Shown piece after piece: positions 17,368 through 24,253 of a stretch of 55,336 nt of DNA (its first letter is position 1; every line of letters begins with the position of its first letter). Location: contig NZ_PNMA01000027.1 in NCBI RefSeq assembly GCF_013823385.1, positions 1-55,336 of the forward strand, read 5' to 3'. Below the pieces are notes generated by a model. The model saw only the letters and a program-made list of their open reading frames with translations, searched no databases and had not been told where the DNA came from. This DNA comes from Hyphomonas sp. Lineage in GTDB: Bacteria > Pseudomonadota > Alphaproteobacteria > Caulobacterales > Hyphomonadaceae. Both the position numbers and the translations under genes were made by a program.

Positions 17368-17423
17368 CGCGGTTCCCTGACGTGGCGGCACGGCTGGAGA
17401 ATCCGGGCCGCCACGCTTACATG

Positions 17424-17446
17424 CTGACGTGAACGTAAGCGGCAAC
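17424..17446 (+). promoter_or_regulatory. Candidate MerR operator before the second acyl-CoA dehydrogenase
   Basis: The motif TGACGTnnACGTAnGCGG is shared with 14907-14929. It lies 31 bases before the ATG at 17477, in the 109-base gap between the two dehydrogenase genes, and is flanked by the arms CGCTTAC (17414-17420) and GTAAGCG. Confidence 0.5.
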
Positions 17447-17476
17447 TTTACGCTACGAAAAGATGTGGAGATACCG

Positions 17477-18652
17477 ATGCATGAGAGCCCCCTGAACGTC
17501 CCCAAGGCCGCCTGGCGCCAGGATGAAGAGCTCGACATTTTCGCCGATGCCGTGGGCCAGTTTTTCGAGAAGGAATGCGCCCCGCATGTGCCCGCCTGGC
17601 GCAAGGCCGGTATCGTGCCGCGCGAGATCTGGAAGAAGGCCGGCGAGATGGGCCTGCTCGGCGCCTCGGTTCCGGAAGAATATGGCGGCGCAGGCGGGGA
17701 CTTCCGCCATGAGGCCATCATCATCGAGCAGCAGCAATGGAAGGGCATCGACGGCTTCGGCATCACCCTGCACAACGCCATCATCGCCCCCTACATCACC
17801 GCCTATGGCACCGAGGAACAGAAGCAGCGCTGGCTGCCGAAAATCTGCTCCGGCGACCTTGTCACCGCCATCGCGATGACCGAGCCGGGCGCCGGCTCTG
17901 ACCTGCAGGGCATGAAGACGACGGCAAAGCTGGATGGCGATCACTACGTTATCAATGGCTCGAAGACCTTCATTTCCAACGGCCAGACCGCTGACCTGAT
18001 CCTGCTCTGCGTCAAGACCGACCCGACCAAAGGCGCCAAAGGCATCTCGATCATCTGTGTCGAGACAGAAGCGGTTGAAGGCAAAGGCGGCTTCCGCCGC
18101 GGCCGCAACCTCGACAAGGTTGGCCAACACGCCGCCGATACCTCCGAGCTGTTCTTCGATGATGTCCGCGTGCCCGCCGCTCACCTGCTTGGCGGGGAAG
18201 AGGGCAAGGGCTTCATCCAGCTGATGCAGAAACTGCCCCAGGAGCGCCACATCATCGGCCTCCAGGGCGTCGGCATGATCGAGCGCGCGATCCACGAGAC
18301 CGTAAACTATGTCAAAGGCCGCAAGGCGTTCGGACAGACGATCTTCGATTTCCAGAACACCCAGTTCAAGCTCGCCGAAGCCAAGACCGAGGCAACTGTC
18401 GCAAAAGTGTTCGCCGATCACTGTACAGAGCTTCTTCTGAAGGAAGAGCTGGACGCGTCCACGGCCTCGATGTCGAAATACTGGATCTCCGATCTGCAGT
18501 GCAAGATCATCGACGAATGCCTCCAGCTGCATGGCGGTTTCGGCTATATGGATGAATATCCCATCGCCCAGATGTATGCCGACGCCCGCGTCCAGCGCAT
18601 CTATGGCGGTGCCAACGAAGTGATGAAAATGCTGATCGCGAGGACGCTTTGA
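17477..18652 (+). CDS. Acyl-CoA dehydrogenase (about 390 residues)
   Basis: The 391-residue protein has a normal length for the short/medium/long-chain family. It carries MTEPGAGSDLQGMKTTAK for flavin and substrate, NGSKTFISNG, LQLHGGFGYMDEYPIAQMYADARVQRIYGGANEVMK, and a Glu in GGANEV as likely base. The start is ATG 17477 with GGAG 6 bases upstream; the open frame begins at 17429, but that extension would run through the putative operator. Its last bases (TTGA) overlap the TTG start of the barstar-like gene. Confidence 0.92.
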   Translation: MHESPLNVPKAAWRQDEELDIFADAVGQFFEKECAPHVPAWRKAGIVPREIWKKAGEMGLLGASVPEEYGGAGGDFRHEAIIIEQQQWKGIDGFGITLHNAIIAPYITAYGTEEQKQRWLPKICSGDLVTAIAMTEPGAGSDLQGMKTTAKLDGDHYVINGSKTFISNGQTADLILLCVKTDPTKGAKGISIICVETEAVEGKGGFRRGRNLDKVGQHAADTSELFFDDVRVPAAHLLGGEEGKGFIQLMQKLPQERHIIGLQGVGMIERAIHETVNYVKGRKAFGQTIFDFQNTQFKLAEAKTEATVAKVFADHCTELLLKEELDASTASMSKYWISDLQCKIIDECLQLHGGFGYMDEYPIAQMYADARVQRIYGGANEVMKMLIARTL

Positions 18653-18948
18653 GGGATTGGAGCAACTGGCCGGTTATCGAGGTTGATTGTTGCGGTGTGC
18701 AAAGCGAGACCGAATTTTGGGATCGCTATCTTACCGCAACTAAGCCCGAACTTGGTCATTTGTTCGGTCGAAACTTGGATGCATACTGGGATGCAGTTGA
18801 GTGGGGCGGGCCAGGATGGCCTGGTGAAGTCAATTTGCGGTTTTTGAACTGTCGATCTCTGTCAAGTTTTCGAAATGGTGAGTTTCTGAGAATTTTGCGA
18901 GAAGTGTCGGCGGAGATGAGGCACAGGAAGGTAGATCTTGTCGACTGA
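18649..18948 (+). CDS. Barstar-family protein (orphan)
   Basis: This 99-residue protein has the barstar signature FGRNLDAYWDAVEWG followed by VNLRFLNCRSL. Barstars bind and block barnase-type ribonucleases; no barnase gene is visible within the window. The start is TTG 18649, overlapping the dehydrogenase stop by four bases, and its TGA overlaps the next ATG by one base (TGATG), so translation is coupled on both sides. The DNA is visibly more AT-rich than its neighbours (for example GAATTTTGGGATCG), which suggests acquisition by transfer. Function here is unknown. Confidence 0.75.
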   Translation: MRDWSNWPVIEVDCCGVQSETEFWDRYLTATKPELGHLFGRNLDAYWDAVEWGGPGWPGEVNLRFLNCRSLSSFRNGEFLRILREVSAEMRHRKVDLVD

Positions 18949-19385
18949 TGCCTGATCGCCATCTCCTCCGCGAAGTCTTCCCTACGCCTGCGCGCAGCTC
19001 GGTGTCCCTCGGCTTTGAGATCATTGAACTGGACGCGAAGGCGATGACCACGCGCGTCCGGTTCAATGGCAGCGAGGACTTCACCAATCCCGCCGGCTAC
19101 ATCCAGGGCGGTTTTCTCGTCGCCATGATGGACGATACCATCGGCATGCTGACAACCGTGAAAGCCGGAACCTCGAAGTATCCCTCAACGGTGGACCTGC
19201 ACACACATTTCCTCCGTCCCGTCCGCGTTGGTCCCATTGAGGTGGCCGCGCGGCTTCGCAATGTCGGCCGGGCGATGGTCTTCGCCGAGGCCGACCTTTT
19301 CGACTCCCGCGGCAAGGAAGCCGCGCGGGCCACCGCCTCCCTCACGCTCAATCCGGTGAAGGCACCGGCTGGAGGGGACAGATGA
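18948..19385 (+). CDS. PaaI-type hotdog thioesterase
   Basis: The 145-residue single hotdog domain has the pattern NPAGYIQGGFLVAMMDDTIGML, in which the Asp/Gly-Gly region forms the active site of the PaaI/DUF4442 thioesterases, and DLHTHFLRPVRVGPIEV. It probably frees CoA from acyl- or aryl-CoA intermediates formed by the enzymes of this cluster. It is coupled to the barstar-like gene by a one-base overlap and is followed by a repeat element. Confidence 0.85.
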   Translation: MPDRHLLREVFPTPARSSVSLGFEIIELDAKAMTTRVRFNGSEDFTNPAGYIQGGFLVAMMDDTIGMLTTVKAGTSKYPSTVDLHTHFLRPVRVGPIEVAARLRNVGRAMVFAEADLFDSRGKEAARATASLTLNPVKAPAGGDR

Positions 19386-19402
19386 GCCCACATAAGTTTT
19401 GT

Positions 19403-19501
19403 GTCATCCCGGGCGCGCAGCGACCCGGGACCCAGAAGCGGCAAGTCACCGCCGTTTCAGGCCTGGGTCCCGGACAAGCGTTTCACGCTTTCCGGGATGA
19501 C
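19403..19501. repeat. Long imperfect inverted repeat (intergenic REP-like)
   Basis: Arms GTCATCCCGG at 19403-19412 and CCGGGATGAC at 19492-19501 pair, with inner arms GACCCGGGACCCAG and CTGGGTCCCGG. This form of element is common between alphaproteobacterial genes. It fills most of the 182 bases between the thioesterase and thiolase genes. Confidence 0.75.
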
Positions 19502-19567
19502 GCCCCCTATCAGGCACATACTGTGTCTGCGTCCTGTTTTTTCTAAGTTCCAAAAAGGAGCCACCCC

Positions 19568-20773
19568 ATGCCCGAAGCCTATATCTACGACGCCGTGCGC
19601 ACGCCCCGCGGCAAAGGCAAATCCTCCGGCGCGCTGCATGAAATCACCGCGCTCAGTCTCGGCACGCAGGTGCTGCAGGCCATCCGTGACCGGAACAATC
19701 TCGACACATCCAAGGTCGACGACGTTGTGTTCGGCTGCGTCTCGCCCGTGGGCGAGCAGGGCGGCGATATCGCGCGGATCGCCGTGCTGAATGCGGACTA
19801 TGCCGAAACCACCGCCGGCGTGCAGGTCGACCGCTTCTGCGCGTCGGGCCTGGAAGCGTGCAACATGGCCGCCTCGAAAGTGATGACCGGCGAGGCCGAC
19901 ATGGCCATCGGCGGCGGTGTTGAATCGATGAGCCGCGTGCCGATGGGCGCTGCCGGCGGCGCCTGGTCCACCGACCCGCAGATCGCGCTGAAATCCTACT
20001 TCACGCCCCAGGGAATCGGCGCGGATACCATCGCCACAAAGTACGGCTTCAGCCGCGATGACGTGGATGCCTTCGCGCTGGAAAGCCAGCGCCGCGCCGC
20101 GCAGGCCTGGAAGGAAGGCCGCTTTGCCAAGTCGATCGTTCCTGTGCGCGACCAGATGGGCGGCATCCGCCTTGCCCATGACGAGCATATGCGCCCCGAC
20201 ACGACCATGCAGAGCCTTGCTGCGCTGGACCCGTCCTTCGCGGGTATGGGCGCGATGGGCTTTGATGAGGTGATCAAGCAGCGCTATCCCGAGCTGGAAA
20301 AGATCAACCACGTTCACCATGCCGGCAACTCCTCGGGCATTGTGGACGGCGCCTCTGCCGTTCTCTTCGGCTCGAAAGAAATGGGCGAAGCCATGGGCCT
20401 GAAACCCCGCGCCCGCGTGCGCGCCATGGCCTCCATCGGGTCTGAGCCCGGCATCATGCTGACGGGCCCGACCTATGTGACCCAGAAGGTGCTGAAGAAA
20501 GCCGGCATGAACCCCGGCGATATCGACATCTATGAGCTGAACGAAGCCTTCGCGTCTGTCGTCATGCTGATGATGAAGATGCTGGATATCCCGCATGAGA
20601 AAATGAACGTGAACGGCGGCGCCATCGCCATGGGCCACCCCCTCGGCGCCACCGGCGGCATGATCCTCGGCACGGTCCTCGACGAGCTTGAGCGCACCGG
20701 CAAGGAAACCGGCCTCATCACACTCTGCGTCGGCGCCGGCATGGGCACCGCCACGATCATCGAAAGGGTGTAA
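19568..20773 (+). CDS. Acetyl-CoA acyltransferase (thiolase, FadA-type)
   Basis: The 401-residue thiolase has the nucleophile Cys91 in [15 protein letters not shown], the His in [16 protein letters not shown] and the C-terminal Cys in [12 protein letters not shown]. It carries out the last step of beta-oxidation, releasing acetyl-CoA. AAGGAG lies 8 bases before the ATG. It is followed by the DUF559 cassette and then the FadB-type gene; without the cassette the two would be about 30 bases apart, as in a fadA-fadB pair. Confidence 0.93.
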   Translation: MPEAYIYDAVRTPRGKGKSSGALHEITALSLGTQVLQAIRDRNNLDTSKVDDVVFGCVSPVGEQGGDIARIAVLNADYAETTAGVQVDRFCASGLEACNMAASKVMTGEADMAIGGGVESMSRVPMGAAGGAWSTDPQIALKSYFTPQGIGADTIATKYGFSRDDVDAFALESQRRAAQAWKEGRFAKSIVPVRDQMGGIRLAHDEHMRPDTTMQSLAALDPSFAGMGAMGFDEVIKQRYPELEKINHVHHAGNSSGIVDGASAVLFGSKEMGEAMGLKPRARVRAMASIGSEPGIMLTGPTYVTQKVLKKAGMNPGDIDIYELNEAFASVVMLMMKMLDIPHEKMNVNGGAIAMGHPLGATGGMILGTVLDELERTGKETGLITLCVGAGMGTATIIERV

Positions 20774-20779
20774 CGGTCA

Positions 20780-20835
20780 CGCACTCCTCCCCCGTTTACG
20801 GGGGAGGTGGCACCGAAGGTGACGGAGGGGGGAGC
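20780..20835 (+). repeat. Left two-hairpin repeat of the DUF559 cassette
   Basis: Hairpin 1 has a 9-base stem (20786-20794 with 20799-20807, loop TTTA). Hairpin 2 is CACC-GAA-GGTG (20811-20821). The end GGAGGGGGGAGC lies 3 bases before the ATG of the nuclease and serves as its ribosome site. Confidence 0.8.
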
Positions 20836-20838
20836 AGC

Positions 20839-21255
20839 ATGCGCGAACAGGAATGGCGTTCCGCTCCTCATGCAAAACCTCTCCGCCGGACCCTGACCAC
20901 AGCCGAGACCATTCTCTGGGCCCGGCTCAAAGGACAGAAACTCTGTGGACAGAAGTTCAGAAGGCAGCATCCGATTGACGACTTCATCTCCGATTTCGCC
21001 TGTATTCCTGCCCGGCTTGTCATCGAGATCGATGGCTCCGCGCATGGTTCAGCCGATGCTGTCGAGCGCGATGCGAGCCGCACCCGCAAGCTCATGGAGC
21101 TTGGTTGGCATGTTCTGCGCTTCTCAAATGACGACATACTCAACCGGACTGATGAAGTCCTCAAAGCAATTGCCTTGCGGCTCCCCCCTCCGACCGGCTC
21201 CGCCGGCCACCTCCCCCGTAAACGGGGGAGGAGTGCGCAAAGCGAACAGGAGTAA
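20839..21255 (+). CDS. DUF559 endonuclease-like protein (PD-(D/E)XK, Vsr-like)
   Basis: The 138-residue protein has the DUF559 pattern TTAETILWARLKGQKLCGQKFRRQHP, followed by DFISDFACIPARLVIEIDGSAH with the D and E-x-D catalytic residues of Vsr-like nucleases, and GWHVLRFSNDDIL. The fold predicts DNA nicking or cleavage; the target is unknown. The last 25 or so residues are translated from the right-hand repeat (PTGSAGHLPRKRGRSAQS), so they are not part of the core domain. It interrupts the fatty-acid gene cluster between the thiolase and FadB-type genes. Its stop codon lies three bases before the next ATG. Confidence 0.85.
   Translation: MREQEWRSAPHAKPLRRTLTTAETILWARLKGQKLCGQKFRRQHPIDDFISDFACIPARLVIEIDGSAHGSADAVERDASRTRKLMELGWHVLRFSNDDILNRTDEVLKAIALRLPPPTGSAGHLPRKRGRSAQSEQE
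21180..21237 (-). repeat. Right two-hairpin repeat of the DUF559 cassette
   Basis: This is the inverted copy of 20780-20835. The main hairpin, with the 9-base stem 21210-21218/21223-21231 and loop TAAA, is identical. The second hairpin has changed sequence, to CCGGC-TCC-GCCGG (21194-21206), yet still pairs perfectly. It is read as protein by the nuclease gene. Confidence 0.8.
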
Positions 21256-21258
21256 GAT

Positions 21259-23490
21259 ATGAAACTCGAAACCTTCAAATTCGACATTGATGCCGATGGC
21301 ATCGCCCACGCCGTTTTCGACGTTCCCGGCCGCAGCATGAACACGCTGACCGGCAAGGCCGTGGCGGACATCATCGCGATCGCCAATGAGGTTGCCTCCA
21401 ACGCTGACATCAAGGGCCTCGTCATCTCCTCTGGCAAGGAAACCGGCTTCTGCGCCGGGGCAGACCTCGGCGAGATGGGCGACCGCGCCGGCAGTGGCGG
21501 CGGCGAGAAGAAAAAGTCCGCCGACGAACTGAAGAAAGAACAGTTCGAGCAAGGCTTTGCTCTCAATGGCACGCTGCGCAAACTGGAAACCTGCGGCAAG
21601 CCGGTGGCCGTGGCCCTCAACGGTCTCGCCCTCGGCGGCGGCCTCGAAGTGGCGCTCGCTTGTCATTACCGCGTGGCGGCAAATGACAATCCGCGCATCC
21701 AGTTCGGCCTGCCGGAAGCCAAGATCGGCCTTCTGCCGGGCGCAGGCGGCACGCAGCGTCTTCCCCGCCTCGTCGGCGTTCAGGCCGCGCTGCCGCTGAT
21801 CCTTCAGGGCGAGAGCTTCAATGCCGAGAAAGCCCATGCCATGGGCGTCGTTCAGGAACTTGCTCCGGGGGCGGAGACTGTTGCCCGCGCCAAGGCCTGG
21901 GTGAAGGCAAACCCGAAGGCGAAAGCCCCGTGGGATGAAAAAGGCTTCAAGGTTCCCGGCGGCGTGCCGCATAAATCGCCCGGCGCCGGTCAGGTGGCCA
22001 CGATGGCCAACATGATGCTGGCCTCGAAAACCTATGGTAATTACCCCGCTCAGAAGAACATCCTCTCCTGCATCTATGAAGGCATTCAGGTGCCCATCGA
22101 TGCCGGCCTGCGCATCGAGACCCGCTATTTCATTAACACCCAGCAGCGCCCAGAGGCGAAGGCGATGATCCGTTCGCTCTTCCTCTCCACGCAGGCCCTG
22201 TCGAAGGGCGCAAACCGCCCGGCCGGCTTCGAGAAGGCTGAGATCAAAAAGGTCGGCGTCATCGGCGCCGGTCTGATGGGCGCCGGCATTGCCTATGAAC
22301 AGGCACGGGCGGGCATCCGCACGGTCCTTGTTGATGTGAAGCAGGAAGCGGCCGAGAAGGGCAAGCAATACTCCGTACGCCTCGTCGAGAAGGACATCTC
22401 CCGCGGCAAGAGCACGAAGGAGAAGGGCGACGCGCTCCTCTCCCTCATCACGCCGACCACGGACTATAAGCTTCTGGAAGACTGCGACCTGATCGTCGAA
22501 GCCGTCTATGAAGACATGGACCTGAAGCACAAGGTGCTCTCCGACGCCGAAGCCGCTCTCGGCGAAAACGCCATCGTCGGATCCAACACCTCGACCCTGC
22601 CGATCACCCAGCTCTCCACGCCGCTGAAGCGCAAGGACAAGTTCATCGGCATCCACTTCTTCTCGCCGGTCGAGCGGATGGGCCTCGTCGAGATCATCAT
22701 GGGCAAGGAAACCAGCCAGGAAACCCTCGCCAAGACGATCGACTATGTCCTGAAGATCCGGAAGACGCCGATTGTCGTCAATGACAGCCGCGGCTTCTAC
22801 ACCTCGCGCTGCTTTGGCACCTATACGCAGGAAGGCCTCGAAATGCTTTCCGAAGGCATCAAGCCGGCGATCATCGAAAACGTCGGCCGCCAGGCCGGCA
22901 TGCCGATGGGGCCGCTGGAAGTCTCCGATTCGGTTGGTCTCGACACGGCGCTGAAGGTCGGCCGCGCCACTGCCAAGGCCACCGGCTTCGACTATAACGA
23001 AGCCCCGCTTGGCCGCATGATGGCCTGGATCGTGGAAGACAAGGGCCGCGTTGGCCGCAAGGCTGGCAAGGGCTTCTATGACTATAACGAGCAGGGCAAA
23101 CCCGACCGTATCTGGCCGGACCTGAATGAGCAGGTCGAAGTCAAGATCGACGAATGTCCGCCCGCGCTCAAGAAAGAGCTGACCAACCGTCTCCTGATCC
23201 GTCAGGCCATCGAAGTCGCTCGCTGCTTCGAGGAGGGCGTGATCCAGGATGCGCGCGATGGCGACATCGGCTCCATCCTCGCCTGGGGCTTTGCGCCGTA
23301 TACCGGCGGCTGCGTCAGCTACATGGATCTCATCTGGGGCGTGCCCGCCTTCGTCGCTGAGGCAGACCGCCTTGCTGACAAGTATGGCGAGCGCTTCCGC
23401 CCCGGCAAACTCCTGCGCGAAATGGCCGAGAAGGGCCAATCCTTCTACGACCGCTTCCCGCCGGCTGGTGAGAAGAAAGTGGCTGCCTAG
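21259..23490 (+). CDS. FadB-type multifunctional enoyl-CoA hydratase / 3-hydroxyacyl-CoA dehydrogenase
   Basis: The protein is 743 residues. Residues about 10-220 are an enoyl-CoA hydratase/isomerase domain ([21 protein letters not shown], with the catalytic Glu in the LPEAK block). A Rossmann NAD domain starts near residue 330 ([19 protein letters not shown]), and a 3-hydroxyacyl-CoA dehydrogenase C-terminal part follows ([25 protein letters not shown]). Length and order fit FadB/FadJ. It does steps two and three of beta-oxidation; the thiolase upstream does step four. CAGGAG lies about 6 bases before the ATG, in the last codons of the DUF559 gene. Confidence 0.93.
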   Translation: MKLETFKFDIDADGIAHAVFDVPGRSMNTLTGKAVADIIAIANEVASNADIKGLVISSGKETGFCAGADLGEMGDRAGSGGGEKKKSADELKKEQFEQGFALNGTLRKLETCGKPVAVALNGLALGGGLEVALACHYRVAANDNPRIQFGLPEAKIGLLPGAGGTQRLPRLVGVQAALPLILQGESFNAEKAHAMGVVQELAPGAETVARAKAWVKANPKAKAPWDEKGFKVPGGVPHKSPGAGQVATMANMMLASKTYGNYPAQKNILSCIYEGIQVPIDAGLRIETRYFINTQQRPEAKAMIRSLFLSTQALSKGANRPAGFEKAEIKKVGVIGAGLMGAGIAYEQARAGIRTVLVDVKQEAAEKGKQYSVRLVEKDISRGKSTKEKGDALLSLITPTTDYKLLEDCDLIVEAVYEDMDLKHKVLSDAEAALGENAIVGSNTSTLPITQLSTPLKRKDKFIGIHFFSPVERMGLVEIIMGKETSQETLAKTIDYVLKIRKTPIVVNDSRGFYTSRCFGTYTQEGLEMLSEGIKPAIIENVGRQAGMPMGPLEVSDSVGLDTALKVGRATAKATGFDYNEAPLGRMMAWIVEDKGRVGRKAGKGFYDYNEQGKPDRIWPDLNEQVEVKIDECPPALKKELTNRLLIRQAIEVARCFEEGVIQDARDGDIGSILAWGFAPYTGGCVSYMDLIWGVPAFVAEADRLADKYGERFRPGKLLREMAEKGQSFYDRFPPAGEKKVAA

Positions 23491-23499
23491 TGAATTGAA

Positions 23500-23610
23500 T
23501 CCACAGACTTCTCTCGGTTGGAGAAACCTGTGGATGAAACGGCATGCCCGTTGACAGAATAGCCCGCAGGTTGAACGTGGCGATCGCAGCGTTCGGCTGC
23601 GGGCTTTTTT
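23500..23610 (+). ncRNA. Candidate structured RNA: three hairpins ending in a terminator
   Basis: Hairpin 1 has two stems of 7 and 5 base pairs with a symmetrical 2x2 internal loop (23500-23506 with 23528-23534; 23509-23513 with 23521-23525). Hairpin 2 is 5 base pairs (23538-23542 with 23548-23552). Hairpin 3 is a tiered terminator (23561-23569 with 23597-23605) followed by six T. It could be a 3'-end RNA of the FadB-type gene, a small RNA, or a leader of the lipoprotein gene at 23623. No match to a named family is claimed. Confidence 0.35.
23561..23610 (+). terminator. Rho-independent terminator after the FadB-type gene
   Basis: The 9-base outer stem AGCCCGCAG/CTGCGGGCT, with an inner GAACG/CGTTC stem, is followed by a T-run ending at 23610. 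It sits only 12 bases before the start codon of the next gene on the same strand. Confidence 0.85.
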
Positions 23611-23622
23611 GTTGGGGAACAC

Positions 23623-24177
23623 ATGATCAAGTATGTATGTGCTGCTGCGGCAGTATTGGCGCTCGGGGCTTGCGAGACAACTTCCAGCCGTCCGTATACG
23701 CCATCTACGTCGAATATTCTGGCCTTTCAGGCGGCTCTGAAAGAGTCCGACGCTAAGGTCCAGGTCGCGTCATTCAGCATGACGCCGGGCGTGTCGGAAA
23801 ACATGACGTGCCGTGCACTGGGGGCATTGGAAGTCGCACCGGGAAAAACTGCCCGAGAATTCATCGAAGGCGCGATGCGCGATGAGCTTTTCGCATCTGG
23901 TATGTACGATGCGGCCACCGGAAAAGTTATCCGCGGCGAAGTTACCGAGCTTGATTTCAACTCTATGGGCACCGGAAGCTGGGACATCGGCTTGAAACTG
24001 AGCTCGGATGAACTCCCGGAAGGCTACACAATAGCGACTCATTACACGTTTAAAACCAGCTATTCGGCGATCAAAGCTTGCCAGAATGTGATTGATGCAT
24101 TCACGCCTGCTGTTCAGGAGTTGATCGGTAAGGCAGTTGCTGATCCGCAATTCAAAACGCTTGCTGGCGCCAACTGA
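23623..24177 (+). CDS. Small lipoprotein of unknown function
   Basis: The 184-residue protein has a lipoprotein signal with the lipobox ALGAC, followed by a Ser/Thr/Pro-rich spacer and a mixed alpha-beta region. I do not recognise its family. Codon use is less GC-rich than in the flanking genes. GGGGAAC before the ATG is a modest ribosome site. The upstream terminator means that its own promoter must lie inside 23491-23610, or that transcription reads through under control. Confidence 0.6.
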   Translation: MIKYVCAAAAVLALGACETTSSRPYTPSTSNILAFQAALKESDAKVQVASFSMTPGVSENMTCRALGALEVAPGKTAREFIEGAMRDELFASGMYDAATGKVIRGEVTELDFNSMGTGSWDIGLKLSSDELPEGYTIATHYTFKTSYSAIKACQNVIDAFTPAVQELIGKAVADPQFKTLAGAN

Positions 24178-24196
24178 AATTTGCCCGCGAGCAAAC

Positions 24197-24229
24197 AAAA
24201 AGGCCGGAGCGATGCTCCGGCCCTTTTTT
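24197..24229. terminator. Bidirectional terminator between the lipoprotein gene and rne
   Basis: The perfect 9-base stem GGCCGGAGC-GAT-GCTCCGGCC (24202-24222) has five A before it and seven T after it, so it can stop transcripts from both convergent genes. Confidence 0.85.
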
Positions 24230-24253
24230 TCTTCCGTTGTCTGAGTTCCGGGC

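Larger units (their letters stand above)
20780..21237 (+). mobile_element. DUF559 nuclease cassette with terminal inverted repeats
   Basis: The left repeat (20780-20835) and the right repeat (21180-21237) are inverted copies of each other that bracket a single gene (20839-21255). No direct target duplication is visible. Removing the stretch would leave a short, operon-like gap between thiolase and the FadB-type gene. That it is mobile is inference. Confidence 0.5.

Noticed and set aside
15559..17784. 741-codon minus-strand open frame opposite the acyl-CoA dehydrogenase genes
   Set aside because: It mirrors the codon bias of the real genes; no ribosome site and no known domain.
18600..19400. 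A barnase toxin gene paired with the barstar-like gene
   Set aside because: Neighbouring genes are a dehydrogenase and a hotdog thioesterase; no ribonuclease motif is visible.
20774..21258. Target-site duplication around the DUF559 cassette
   Set aside because: I compared the bases outside both repeats and found no convincing direct repeat, so classical transposition is not shown.
21124..23622. 832-codon minus-strand open frame opposite the DUF559 and FadB-type genes
   Set aside because: Antisense shadow; the plus-strand gene has full catalytic motifs.
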